DNA from: Acanthosepion lycidas
Lineage: Eukaryota; Mollusca; Cephalopoda; Sepiida; Sepiidae
Assembly: GCA_963932145.1 (NCBI GenBank)
Contig: OZ010595.1
Span: 88,807,581 to 88,871,580 of the forward strand
Reading direction: 5' to 3'
DNA: 64,000 nt
Shown piece by piece: positions 1 to 10,467 of the stretch. The notes under the pieces are model-generated. The model saw only the letters and a list, made by a program, of their open reading frames with translations. It was not told the DNA's origin and made no database searches. Position 1 is the first letter of the stretch; the number at the start of each line of letters is the position of its first letter. Both the position numbers and the translations under genes were made by a program.

Positions 1-162
1 CAATGAATGCCAAATGTTTCTTTATCAGGAAAAGGCTAATATTACCATTACCAATATTAGTTATTACTATGAACAGACATCCTCTGCCTGTGCCAGATAA
101 CACAACTCACATATATATTTTTATACTAAAAAATACAAGGCCTAAGAGGCACTCAAGTTGAA

Positions 163-375
163 AGGTTATTGTGTAGTTTTGTATGAACGCAAGAAAGATG
201 CAGGAAAGAGAATAGTTAAGCCTGAACTTAAACAGGTCAAGATTATAATGATTGGAAAACATCCTGCTGGTTGTCTGTTCCACAACAGAAGAAGCCATCT
301 GAATGGAACTTCCTCCTTACTAATGGAATACGAAGGGAATAAGGATGATTCCATGCTATGTCCACAAGGGTGAGA
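163..375 (-). mobile_element. CR1/Jockey-like LINE, reverse transcriptase C-terminal remnant
   Basis: On the minus strand the reading frame contains LLLLWNRQPAGCFP followed by a stretch like 'NLDLFK'. This is the end of the reverse transcriptase ORF seen in CR1/Jockey-like LINEs (typically LWN-LP-FP-YNL-FK). The same module recurs at 2885-3465, 6480-6745, 56560-56740 and 63540-63990; a 24-base segment around 302-325 is shared, in reverse complement, with the 56.57 kb copy. It is a 5'-truncated, non-functional copy. The exact LINE clade is inferred. Confidence 0.55.
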
Positions 376-836
376 TTCCCAGTAACTTCAGGGTTTCAGC
401 TATTGAGCATTTTGCATGCTGACATATCCCCACTAGTAGCCCAAGCTGATGGGCTTGGGCTATGTTTTTTAGCAAATCATCTTTAGATGGACTGCCAAGA
501 AAGAGTAAAGGTTTTATCTGCCCTCATATGCAAGCATTAATTGCCCCTGAAAATTTTTGTCTATCCAATTTCTCTTGGGGAAAGATTTAATAAAGTGGCT
601 GAATTTTGGCCCTAATAATATAATCAGTAATAGCTTTGCATAGGGATATTACTTCTGTATAGAGGGAAATTATTTTGTGCTTTCCTCTGGATAAATAGAG
701 CTCTTGCAAAATTTGCAGTACTTTCCTCCCATCATCAGGGCCTTCTCTCAGAATAAGGGACAAACTGCAATCATCAAGAAAAAGAATTGATTTGCAAACA
801 CGTTTGCATACTTTTCACAGTAGTCTTCATCATTGG
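376..836. other. Anonymous AT-rich stretch
   Basis: I see no coding frame, RNA gene or recognised repeat here apart from a short imperfect hairpin near 438-465 (agcccaagctgatgggcttg). Confidence 0.4.
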
Positions 837-1096
837 TTTGATTGGTTTGGTTTAGTTTGTTTTATGGCATATCAACACCTCAATGGGTTATTTAATGCTG
901 AAAAATTTTTATTGCTGGTAATATTTTATTTTGTTAAAAATCTATTTCTGGTCACAGTGGACCTGGGAACACCAGCAATTAAGAGGTGGTTCCACGCTCC
1001 TCAAAACTTCCTGATCAGAAGCCTTGTTGCTGGATGTATTTTACTGTCTTATTCAGGACATGAATGCAGTTTATCATCATCACCCAGAGTGAAGTA
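837..1096 (+). mobile_element. Family R retroposon copy 1 (short)
   Basis: It begins with TTTGATTGGTTTGG, continues with ATGGCATATCAACACCTC, one TTGCTGGTAATATTTT unit, and a 3' block GACCTGGGAACACCAGC...CTCCTGATCAGAAGCC-like. It is flanked by CTTCATCATTGG (825-836) and CTTATCATTGG (1097-1107), an imperfect target-site duplication. It lacks part of the middle found in longer copies. No ORF is present; mobilisation by a LINE is inferred from the target-site duplication. Confidence 0.75.
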
Positions 1097-1109
1097 CTTA
1101 TCATTGGGC

Positions 1110-2880
1110 TGATCAAAAAGTGCCAAGATTGTTTTGTGTCATTTTGGGATTCGTATATAACCCCCAAAATTTCACTTCCCATAGTTTGTATTTTGCTTTG
1201 TAACCATTGAAGTGGGGTCTGTTTCTGGGTGGATAACCTGATGAGTTAGTAGAAATGGTCAAATGCAAAAGCAGAACTGTTCAACAAACAAAATTTACAA
1301 TAAGAAGAAAAAAGACCAAAACTGAAAGTTTCAAGCAAGCAAGCAAATAATATATGCAAAGATAAGAAAGTAAAAAGTTTACAATCTTCAAATTTGCATC
1401 TCCACAAAAAAGCAAGGAAAGACAAGCAAACACAGCAGTCTGTCTTATAGACAAGGCAGATCTGGACTGAGTCAAAATGTAAACTTACATATTTTATTGA
1501 CCAAGAAAAATATCGCAACATGCATTTATGGACTTCTGTCTATAAAATGCAAGGAGGAGTTTTGTGGCCATTCCAGCTAAGATTGAAATCAACACAAACC
1601 ATGGTATATTTTTCAGGTATTTCCCAACTGTGTAGTACATTAGTTTACCTACCAAAGATAGTATTATTCTTAGACTATGATGAGCTTTGACACCCAGTCT
1701 ATTCGTTAATGAATGCCAAATGTTTCAATAGAATGACACTTAATATTACTAACAAAATTTACATGTGGAATTCTTCAGTAAGGCTGATATTAATTTGCTG
1801 ATCAAAAACATCTATCCTTCTTCTCATGATCTTAACTACCTACCATTCATATAACAAACACAATTCATCATAACCATTTTATCAATAATACTCTACTATG
1901 AATGTCTCTCGAGCCTTGTACTTCATGTACTTGAGTATTAACCCATTAACTGCCAAATTTTTTAATGCACATTCTTGGCCCATACAGGTGTCTTAGGAGT
2001 TTATTTATTCCTTATGTTTAACTTGAGTAGTTACCATCGCCATTTTTATAGAAACTAGAACATCAAATATATATGTGTATAACACATCAAAAATGATATT
2101 GATTAGAAATAATAAAAAAATACTTTTCAATATATTCATTATTTTTCTACTCATGAAATGTAAAATGACGACAGAAAATGTCTTCTTTTGGCTAATAATA
2201 AAAACTTTAAAGGCTAAGTGTTGTAAAATATACCTCTGCAAATGCAATATATGTAAGCAATTCAATGTAAATACAAGGAATAACATGTAGTGAGTTTAAT
2301 TTTAACAGATCCCCAAATGAGGCTCAAGGCAGGTAATGAGTTAAAAAACAAACCCCTTTCTTCCTGATTTTCAATATCAACATCCAGTTAATGAATAAAA
2401 AAAAATTTTTGCTCAAACATTAAAAATTCCAGTATTTGAAACAAATTTTGCATTGTTCTCAGAAATATCTAATTTATTTAATTAGTAAATGATTAAAGCT
2501 TAGCATAGCTTGGGGAACAATAAAGTAATCGTAGCGACGATGGTGGGTGCTGAAATGAAAAGCTGAAGATAAAACCTGTCTACATGTTAAATTGTTGAGT
2601 AGCTCAGGTGTGTATTTGCTACCGAGCACAAGTATTGAACTGATAGTCTTCAGCTAATGGACACTTGTGTCTTATTAAGCTGACCTGTTCCACCTGCATT
2701 GAAATACATTCTGCCCATTGAGTTCTATGAAAACAAAGTTTCTCTATGGTGGGGAGATCAATCTATTTGCTTGGTGAAATTACGTCAGATTGGAGCAACA
2801 CTGCAGACTGACAACCCAAGTTCAAATTAAGTAAAAATTCCTCACTACAGCAAGCAGAAAGCATTGTATCAATCAAAGAT
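1110..2880. other. Anonymous AT-rich DNA
   Basis: No recognisable gene or repeat family. The segments 2-20 and 1708-1726 share an AATGAATGCCAAATGTTTC-like string, so a short dispersed repeat may begin in both places. The short open frames at 1246-1521 and 2005-2290 have low-complexity composition and no family resemblance that I can name. Confidence 0.4.
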
Positions 2881-2884
2881 TTTA

Positions 2885-3465
2885 ATATTTGTAGGATAAT
2901 TTTTCACCCAATGCAAGGCTCAAAAGCCACATAAGGTAGAGCATTATTGAATGTTTTTTTAATGAATTGTAGCGATATGTAGGATAAATAACATTTGATC
3001 CTAGACTTGAAAAGGTAAGATTGTAGTGATCAGAGTGGCATTCTCTCAGGAGTCTGCAACCCTTGGTAAGAAACTGCTTTAATGGAATGTCTTTCTTAAC
3101 AACAGAATACAAAGAGAATGAAAATGGCTTTTGCCCCTGTGTACATAGCAAGGTGTGGCTTAATTTTAAATGTCTCAACTGGTGGAACTAGAGAATGTAG
3201 ATTGAATATTTTCCATGAAAATAGCAATAGAATTGTGATAAGCTTGCAATGTTGCATCTTTGGAAAAAGAGTTTTTGGTGGAAAATGATTTGTCTGAATG
3301 TCACATAAATGGCTGGTAAGAGAGGATTAGGCAGCTCCCGTTCAGATATGACAGCAATACATCATTTTTGATCTGACTCTTGTAAAGACAGAGCTTCCTA
3401 GGAAGAATCATACACTTTCTGGAGTGACTGATCGCTTTTGAAGAATGTTTACTATGGGATAATAT
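2885..3465 (-). mobile_element. CR1/Jockey-like LINE, RT C-terminal remnant with frameshifts
   Basis: Minus-strand frames give pieces such as SLSQFYCYFHGK and DHYNL, which match the 'slsLFYkYFhGkCS ... FPDHYNLdlFKs' series of the other LINE tails in this window (163-375, 6480-6745, 63540-63990). Several stops and frame changes separate the pieces, so it is a pseudogene fragment. The region 3166-3250 is close to 6570-6650 in sequence. Confidence 0.55.
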
Positions 3466-4395
3466 GTAAAAGTTCCACTTAAGGTCTCAGGTAAACTTGA
3501 GTCCCAGTAGATGTTCAAAGCAAGGACGTTCTTTGAGTGTGCAAAGTCTTGTCATGAGAAAACAAAGCTCAGTTCAGTGAGCATCAAAAGTTACTGGCTT
3601 AGATTTTTGTGATATTAAAAGTTACAAGTTAGTTTTTTTTTTTATCATTGGACTGATAATGCTAGGTCAGAGTGGAGATCTCATTATCTAAATATTTGGT
3701 CTTTTTTTATCATAGGTAATTAAAAGAAAAAAATTGGTGAGGCCAGCTAAGGAGGTAAAGCTATTTGAATTAGAAACAAGCTGGTGAATAGAAAACCTAT
3801 TGGAATGTCACCTACAGGGATTTTCTTTAATAAAAGTCATAAGATACTCATTGTTTTATACATTGAACTGTTTCAACTGCTTACAAGTTACTATGACAAC
3901 ACTTGCTAAGGAAAGCCCAATTCATGTTACTTTAGTTTTCCTTGATAAATAAGGAAGCCACCCAACCCAGACTCCTCCAAAAAGGCAAAGCAGTTGATTC
4001 AACTTAAGTACCTGACTTGAATTTATGAAGTAGCATTGGTGACAGATTTAGAAAAGACAGGAAGTTAGTTTGTAATTATGTCAGACATTAAACTGACATG
4101 CAGATACAGAAAAGTTTTTTTTTCTTAGAAGAATAGACAATAATAGGAAGAAAATTCATTAATTTTATTTAAGATTATTTTTTTTTTTTACATACACACA
4201 AGGGGTGCTGAAATGTTTTTTGCCTACACTCATCTTCAATCTGATGTAATGTATAGGGCTGAGAAGGTTTAAGCACCTGTGTGATGATTGTATATAATAT
4301 TACTTTTTTTTATGGATTCTGTATTTGTATACACACACACATATATATAAGTAAATGATATACAAATCTATATCTAAGGCTAATAATGAGCAATG

Positions 4396-4427
<32 letters not shown>

Positions 4428-4526
4428 CCTGGTTTACTCATTTCCTTGCTGGGATAAAGTGCATAAACTACAAGTTTTTCTATTTTGTTATCCAGTTGCA
4501 ATATATAAAATAAAGAAATAAAATAT

Positions 4527-4530
<4 letters not shown>
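3466..4530. other. Anonymous AT-rich DNA with poly-A tract
   Basis: No gene found. It contains a poly-A run at about 4406-4427, ACACAC/ATAT microsatellite at 4331-4350 and short T runs. Nothing else is supported. Confidence 0.4.
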
Positions 4531-4569
<39 letters not shown>

Positions 4570-4704
4570 CACATATATAATATATAAAATATATATATTA
4601 TACACGTGTATAATATATATATTATATATATTATACACGTGTATAATATATATATTATATATGTGTACACATATATAATATATATATTATATACATATAT
4701 AATA
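4531..4704. repeat. (TA)n array with embedded TATACACGTGTATA palindromes
   Basis: A TA dinucleotide array (4531-4567) passes into degenerate ATATATTATACACGTGTATA units repeated two to three times (about 4595-4645), each palindromic around CACGTG. This is simple-sequence DNA and the host site of the MITE that follows. Confidence 0.8.
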
Positions 4705-4777
4705 TTAGTTTGGTGCAAAAATAATATTTTCTCACATATGTTACTATGTGAGAAAACGACATTATTTTTGCACCAAC

Positions 4778-4781
<4 letters not shown>
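4705..4781. mobile_element. MADE1-like mariner MITE, 77 bp palindrome
   Basis: The ends are TTAGTTTGGTGCAAAAATAA on the left and the reverse complement TTATTTTTGCACCAACCTAA on the right, with TA on each side. The interior pairs CTCACATA with TATGTGAG, so the whole element folds as one hairpin. It is inserted in a (TA)n array, as expected for mariner TA targeting. It resembles the mammalian MADE1 MITE and other cecropia-type mariner ends. Confidence 0.8.

Positions 4782-4818
<37 letters not shown>
4782..4818. repeat. (TA)n microsatellite
   Basis: Pure TA dinucleotides continuing the array on the right of the MITE. Confidence 0.9.
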
Positions 4819-4819
<1 letters not shown>

Positions 4820-4859
4820 GTACATATATAATATAATATATTAGCCTTAGACTAAGTGT

Positions 4860-5950
4860 GACCAACACCAAATTGTGAAACAAGTGGATGGTAATTAAAA
4901 CAAATCTTAATCATTGAACCCGTGGATGCAGAAGGACTTATGCATGATAGACATACTACAGAAGGTGCCACTCAAAATTATAACAAATTGCTGCAGAGGA
5001 ATTTCATGAAATCAAATGCGTAATTAACTTTCTGGAAAGTTGATGTCCACTTTAAACAAATTCACGCCATTTGCACTTCTTCCTACTTTGATTTTCTTTC
5101 ACCTTCAACGAAAACTTGTAAAGCCAAACAGCAATAAGGAATGGATGACGAGAGTAGGATTTGGTGAAACTGGAAAATTTTAGTCCTGAACCTACTCCCT
5201 GGTGGTAAATGTAGTCATCAACACCATCATCATAACGGAAGTGATCAGCAAAGAAGAAATTACGTTCTTGGATATGAGATAAAAGATTATATTAGTTTTA
5301 TGAAGCAGTGTATAACAAATTCATCTTTTTTATAATTCCTAGGCATCTGGTTGCAGTTAAAATAATTTATATTTTCTTGTGCAATTTTATTTTTTAATGT
5401 TGGTATTATTTAATTTCTGTAGGAATAAATTTTTTTGCCTATTGATAATGTACTTAGGGAAAGTATCGTTAACTAACATTTATTGCATATGCTTAAGTTC
5501 AGTAAAAAATATTTTCTAGAAAGAGGAGGTTAGGTACACTTTATTTATGTTTACCATTTCAGGCATTTGTAGGGGTCAGGTCTTAGAATATATTATATAT
5601 ATTACACAAAGATATAGGAAAGAATTAATGTCTATTATTTATACTACTGTTTCAAATTCTTAAAATATGTGACATATTAATAAATAAAAAATTATATGGT
5701 CAATGTCATGCTTGCCAGGGAGATCATTTTTTTTTTTAATAGAAAAAATATTTTCAATTTCTTTTTGGTGTCAAGCTTATTATCATGTAATAAATTACTG
5801 TAAAATTTAATTGTCAAATGTCATCCTTCTGCTGGCTTATATTGTGTGATTGCTAGAGATCTGTCTAATGTTTAATGAAAAATGGGAAGAGTGTGATCAT
5901 TTTCAAAGCCACTTGTAGTGCTTCATTTCATTTACCAAAAGTTCTTGGAT
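4860..5950. other. Anonymous AT-rich DNA
   Basis: No gene or repeat family recognised. Composition is uniformly AT-rich with no long open frame. Confidence 0.4.
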
Positions 5951-5961
5951 AAATGAACACT

Positions 5962-6279
5962 GTCCTGGGTATGAAAATAAACTACATCCAACAACAAGGC
6001 CTCTGATCAGGAGGTTTTGGGGAGTGCGGAACAACCTCTTAATTGCTGATATTCCCAGGTTCACCCTGACCCAGGTTGGTACCACCCCTCAGGGTCCCAG
6101 CTAACTCTCGCAAAAGGGGTTAAAACTCTATTAAGGTATAAAAATGGGTTTTAATACCAGCAATACTTTTTGGAAAAAATATTTCCAGCATTACATTTTT
6201 GGAAAACAAAATATATTTCCAGCAAGAAAAATTTTGTCAGCATTAAATTACCCATTGAGCTTGATCTGCCATAAAACAA
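5962..6279 (-). mobile_element. Family R retroposon copy 2
   Basis: In reverse orientation it runs from the 5' motif (ATGGCAGATCAAGCTCAATG) through CAGCAATAC-type core units to the GGTGGTACC, GGAATATCAGCAATTAAGAG and TGATCAGAGGCC block. It is flanked by AAATGAACACT (5951-5961) and AAATGAACATT (6280-6290), a target-site duplication with one mismatch. It has no ORF. Confidence 0.8.
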
Positions 6280-6479
6280 AAATGAACATTCTGAAAATGC
6301 TATCCTTATTCCTTTTCTTTTGTTGTGTTCATTTTTTTTATTTATTATATTTTTTCTTTTTACACAATATTTTTTCAACAATACAATGTCCAACAGTTAC
6401 TTAAGGTAGCAGGATAATAAATTGCAATGCTGTGTGGGCACATACAGATCAAGAGTTGTGTATTATGAGGAATCTGTCC

Positions 6480-6745
6480 AAGTTGAACTTCCTCCTTACC
6501 AATGGAATACAAGATGAGTGAGGATCACTCAATCCTGTGTCCTTGATAGATCATAGCTATTAAAGGCATGAACTGGTGGAACCAACGAATGTAGTTCAAC
6601 ATCAGACATGAAAATAGCAATAGAGTATTGAGAGACTTGCAATGTTTTTTCTGTGGGATAAGAATCGCAGGGTGGAAATATTTCATCACACACAGTGGTA
6701 AGAGAAAAAGTCAAGAAATGAAATTGAAAGGTCAAAATCATCATC
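6480..6745 (-). mobile_element. CR1/Jockey-like LINE, RT C-terminal remnant
   Basis: It shares TTCCTCCTTACCAATGGAAT with the copies at about 308 and 56570 (there as reverse complement), and the 6570-6650 part matches 3166-3250. A minus-strand frame gives an 'ELHSLVPPVHAFN' piece, corresponding to the 'LhSLVP-v--F' segment upstream of the LWN motif. The copy is truncated and frameshifted. Confidence 0.5.
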
Positions 6746-6920
6746 ACACAGAGACATACAACTTAAAAGGATTGCTAATTTAGAAACAAAATTGGATTCA
6801 AATTTAAAATAAATATTAATATCTGTTTGACTGAAATGGATAATGTGACCTGTCTACTCTTATGTCTTTTCAAAAGTTAAGAAATTAAATTATCATATAG
6901 CCTGACGTGCCTTAACCAAT

Positions 6921-7256
6921 TGGGCCACAGAGGAGTGTTCAGTTAGCAAACTTGATTTTACTGTATTTAAACACAATTCCCTGAGATTTTCTCAGACATT
7001 CAGGTCGGTAAATGTTAATACTGTTTATTATAAACAGAGCATTTACTTAAATATTTGTATCTATAAAAAGAACGTATAAACATAAAAAATGTCTTAAAAT
7101 AATTGTCGGACTTTGTCCATTTCATAATGTGTGACATCATTTGTTTACATTTGGATACGCATTGAGCAGATATGAATATATGAGAGAAAATAATAGAAAA
7201 TTGTGTTTAAATACAGTAAAATCAACTTTGCTAACTGAACATTCCTCTGTGGCCAA
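6921..7256. mobile_element. MITE-like element with ~58 bp terminal inverted repeats
   Basis: The left arm (about 6923-6980) contains GGCCACAGAGGAGTGTTCAG, and the right arm (about 7197-7254) is its reverse complement with only a few mismatches. Both arms include TTTACTGTATTTAAACACAA. The interior of about 215 bp is AT-rich and non-coding. Termini CAGAGG would fit a hAT-type MITE, but I cannot find a clean 8-bp target duplication. Just left of it, 6905-6928 read on the minus strand looks like a tRNA A-box segment (TGGCCCAATTGGTTAAGGCA). Confidence 0.6.
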
Positions 7257-7335
7257 ATTAAATTATCTCAACTACTTACTTGCTATCTGATTTGTGGCAC
7301 AGTATAGTGAATACATTTCTTTTTTTCCACAGAGC

Positions 7336-7760
7336 ATGTGTCTAAGAAAAGGAAATGGAATGATTACTATTTTTTGGCTTCAAATGAAAAATCAAAGAAG
7401 ATGGAAGAGAAAAGCCTTAAAGCCTTTTATGCTCAGTGGTATTTTTAAATGTAAACTTGAAGCCTTCTAAACTTGACAAACTCGAGTACACAGTGGTGCA
7501 GTGATAGGAAATGACATATAAACAATCAAGTTGAAGAAAACATGTTCTGATTGTCAGTGAACTCTACCAAAGTTGGGATTTACATCAATTGCAAAGCATC
7601 TTCTAAAGTTGCCTATCAAATGGCTAAAAATAAAAATGCATACAATTACCAAAGAACTAGTGAAGCCTTGTGTTCTAAAAGTTGTCAAAATCATTTATGG
7701 GAAGGATGCAGAAAAGATAGCGGCACAAATCCCAATGTCTGATGATGTTGTTATGGGTGT
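7336..7760 (+). pseudogene. ZBED5-like hAT transposase, N-terminal remnant with BED finger
   Basis: Plus-strand frames read EHVSKKRKWNDYYF, then a degraded EKP...KPSKL stretch, then ASSKVAYQMAKNK and, in another frame, HTITKELVKPCVLKVVKIIY followed by GKDAEKIAAQIPMSDDVV. This order (start MSKKRKW, BED-type zinc finger ending in KPSKL, 'VAYriAK-kkpHTI-e-Li-Pc---iv---lG-ka---i--iplS-dtv') is that of hAT transposases related to ZBED5/FAM200. Two or more frameshifts and missing finger residues make it non-functional. Related DNA continues at 8605-8700. Confidence 0.65.
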
Positions 7761-7822
7761 GTGTTCAGGTGTTTCAGATGTTTTTGTGTACTACTTGGTG
7801 GTGATGATGATGATGATGATGT
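7757..7822 (+). repeat. Direct repeat unit 1 (GTGTTCAGGTGTTTCAGA)
   Basis: GTGTTCAGGTGTTTCAGA followed by GTGTACTACT and a GATGATGAT run recurs at 8396-8458 with few changes. It lies directly after the hAT coding remnant, so it may be duplicated transposon sequence. Confidence 0.6.
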
Positions 7823-7859
7823 TAGAATAGATAACACAAGAATACAATTGATCAGAAAG

Positions 7860-8395
7860 TGTGTTGTGTTAGAGAAATCAACAGAGTCCTGGTTGATTGA
7901 ACTTGGCTGAGTAACAGTATATATGTATTACAAAATTCTGTGTGTGTGTGTGTTTGAAATGTTGTGAGTAAAGTCATAGGTTTGTGTTGACAGGCAAAAT
8001 TTAGTGGATTCTATTGGCAGCTTATGAAAAAGTCACCTCTTTTAAAGCTACAGGTAGGCTCCCAGTGAAATCACGGGAAAAGATGATTTTGCACTAAAAT
8101 ATGTGATTGGTTAAAATTTGACCAATCGCTAAATTTGTGGTAACGAAACAAGTAAGCAAGTTCAAAACTGAAAAATTTAAGCAATGACTGCGATGGCTAA
8201 ATTGTCCTATAGAAAGGCAGTATTGATTTATTAGCCAATCACAGACGAATAAAATGTGGGCATGAAAAAACATAGCAGTCACTACAACTAACCCCCTACA
8301 GATTGGAAAAAGTGATGAAGACTTTTTTTTTTAATATGTCACATATTGTTTGAATTTTGAAGGCCAGTGGACCCTCTTACCTTTCTTGGTAACTT
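7860..8395. other. Anonymous DNA with CCAAT-rich inverted segments
   Basis: No gene. It includes a GT microsatellite (7941-7952) and, at 8095-8290, several ATTGG/CCAAT motifs (GTGATTGGTTAAAATTTGACC; AGCCAATCACAGAC) that recall 22900-22970 and 45980. Confidence 0.35.
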
Positions 8396-8458
8396 GGTGT
8401 TCAGGTGTTTCAGACGTTTGTTGTGTACTACTCAGAGGTGATGACGATGACGATGATT
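8396..8458 (+). repeat. Direct repeat unit 2
   Basis: Second copy of the 7757-7822 unit: GTGTTCAGGTGTTTCAGA, GTGTACTACT and a degenerate GATGACGATG run. Confidence 0.6.
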
Positions 8459-8604
8459 GAGTTGGTTTAATATTCTGCTCAATATGCTGGCTTGAGGCGA
8501 TCAATCAAAACGTTCGATTGACCATTAGTGAGCAAGAACTCTAAATGGGCCTGAGTAGCTGGGTGTCAGTGGCTTCTTGACAGAGTCTTGTCATTTATCT
8601 AAAG

Positions 8605-8700
8605 AGCAAGGAACATAACAGCACAAATACCAATGTCTGATAATGTCATCATTGACAGAATTGTTGATGTGAGCCACGATTTTGAACAAATAATAAGGGT
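8605..8700 (+). pseudogene. Second fragment of ZBED5-like hAT transposase
   Basis: The plus-strand frame reads NITAQIPMSDNVIIDRIVDV. It overlaps the last residues of the 7336-7760 remnant (AAQIPMSDDVV) and continues into the 'tv--RI-dms-d' segment of the same transposase family. The short overlap suggests a duplication or two separate insertions rather than a simple interruption. Confidence 0.5.
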
Positions 8701-9105
8701 GGTCCTGGGAACGCCAGCAATTAAGAGGTGGTTCCACACTCCTCAAAACCTCTTGATCAGAGGCCTTGCTGTTAAATAGCACCTGTTAGGGTCCCAGCTA
8801 TGGGCAAATAGTTGGCACCTAAACTTGTGTAAAAATAGGTTTTAATACCAGAAATATTTTGTAATAAGAAAAAATATTACCAATATATTGTTTTGAAGGA
8901 AAAATTATTATCAGCAATACTTAAAAAAAAAAATACCAGCAATACAAACAGCTATACATTCTTTGAAAAAAATATTACCAGCTATAAATTTCTTCAAGGA
9001 AAAATATTCCCAGAAATAGAAAAACATTACCAGCAATAAAAATTTTGTCAGTATTAAATAAACTATTGAATTTGATATGCCGTAAATCAAACAAAACCAA
9101 ATCTG
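8700..9105. mobile_element. Family R copy 3, rearranged (3' segment inverted)
   Basis: 8700-8767 matches the 3' block in plus orientation (TCCTGGGAACGCCAGCAATT, ATCAGAGGCCTTGC). From about 8776 to 9105 the sequence is the rest of the element in minus orientation, ending at the 5' motif (GATATGCCGTAAATCAAACA). The junction at about 8768-8776 joins the two. No clear target duplication is visible. Confidence 0.65.
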
Positions 9106-9162
9106 TTAAAACCCTTCCCAGAAGACATATGGTTTTCAGCAAGAGAAAAATCTCAATATGTA

Positions 9163-9263
9163 TTAGGTTGGTGCAAAAATAATGACGTAATAATGTCGTT
9201 TTTTGACGTATTTTTAACGTCAAAAAACGACATTATTACGTCATTATTTTTGCACCAACCTAA
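9163..9263. mobile_element. MADE1-like mariner MITE, 101 bp perfect-type palindrome
   Basis: Ends TTAGGTTGGTGCAAAAATAA and its exact reverse complement, with TA on both sides. The arms stay paired nearly to the centre through TGACGTAATAATGTCGTTTT and its complement, with only a short loop (GACGTATTTTTAACGTC). It is non-coding and would be transcribed as a long hairpin. Confidence 0.9.
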
Positions 9264-9322
9264 TAAGTTGGAGATGACAAAATCAAGGAACTATGAAGAC
9301 TTAAATTAGTAAAACTTATTTA

Positions 9323-9423
9323 TTAGGTTGGTGCAAAAATAATACGTAATAATGTCGTTTTTTGACGTATTTTTTAACTTCAAAAAACGACATTATTACG
9401 TCATTATTTTTGCACCAACCTAA
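9323..9423. mobile_element. MADE1-like mariner MITE, second copy
   Basis: Same 101-bp palindrome as 9163-9263 with a one-base deletion in the left arm (AATACGTAAT for AATGACGTAAT), an extra T and a C-to-T change near the loop. TA flanks both ends. Only about 60 bases separate the two copies, so they could be independent insertions or a local duplication. Confidence 0.88.
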
Positions 9424-9429
9424 TATTAA

Positions 9430-10186
9430 GCTCAAGGTGAGAAGTGTGTAGTGATGAACAAACTCATGTCACTTATAGCAGTTTGCAAAACCAGCATGCT
9501 AATTATTATTCCCTCACAATTCACTATCATATGACAAGAAGTCAAATATTTTTTTACACTTCATATATTATATAACCTTAATGTCATAAGGTCACCAATT
9601 TGCTTTTATTGCTTGTATAAATCATAACTTGTAATTTAAGCAAAGAAAAAGCAAGATAAAAAATACAAATAAAAATGTTGCATGATTTATTTTCTTTCCG
9701 TAGAAAACATTATAATAAATGAACAAGGAGCAGTCAAGCATGTCTGAAATAGCCTCCACTCATTGCAAAAATCTCAACCAATGCTATAAATAGTGAATTG
9801 TATCAATTTCCTTTTATATATGTAAAAACACACACACACACACACACACGTTAGGTAATAAAAGTTCAAATTTGTTTTATTCATAGCAATGTGTTTAATA
9901 TACTTTCCTGTTGAATATTCCATAATTTTATCCCACCGTGTCTTCTCTCATATTTCCCTAACCCACAACATTACGGATGCATAATTCAACCTAATTTGAC
10001 ATCTGTCACAATTGCTCTTTCAGCTGTCTTATTTCAGTATTGCTGTACCCTGAAGCCTCTCAAGCCAGCGAGGCGTAACAATTATGTCAATCTAACCAGA
10101 ATTTTCACCTTCACTATTTACAGAAGTAACACAAGGACAGTCCACAGAATAACAAGCCGATTTATGTTAATGTTTCAAATATTTTA
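9430..10186. other. Anonymous AT-rich DNA with (AC)n
   Basis: Holds an (AC)n microsatellite at 9829-9849. The rest shows no recognisable gene or family. Confidence 0.4.
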
Positions 10187-10270
10187 TGGGTCGTGTTCTG
10201 TCAGGACGTAGGCGATCATGTGCCTCCACAACTTCCTGTCCTTTGTAGCTCTTAATAATTTTTTTCTTTT
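10187..10270 (-). mobile_element. L2-like LINE 3' end fragment
   Basis: GGACGTAGGCGATCATG and CTTCCTGTCCTTTGTAGCTC match the reverse complement of the ORF2 end of the L2-like LINE at 14215-14970 and 59320-59380 (protein motif RATKDRK-WRAiIAhvL). Only the last ~80 bp are present. Confidence 0.65.
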
Positions 10271-10333
10271 GTTATAAAAACTGTTTTAAATAGCCAGCTA
10301 AATAATTTCTGTATTATTAATTAGATCCTGTTC

Positions 10334-10335
<2 letters not shown>

Positions 10336-10377
<42 letters not shown>

Positions 10378-10411
10378 CTTAATAATGTTACGCTGTTATA
10401 AAGAAATAAAA

Positions 10412-10463
<52 letters not shown>
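10336..10463. repeat. (TA)n arrays left of MITE
   Basis: Two TA arrays (about 10338-10376 and 10416-10463) separated by a short unique AT-rich segment. Confidence 0.9.

Positions 10464-10467
<4 letters not shown>

Noticed and set aside
4488-4883. 131-codon minus-strand frame rich in Ile and Tyr
   Set aside because: It is translated (TA)n plus MITE sequence.
6905-6930. Minus-strand tRNA-like A box (TGGCCCAATTGGTTAAGGCA)
   Set aside because: No B box at the right distance and no cloverleaf; at most a SINE head scrap.
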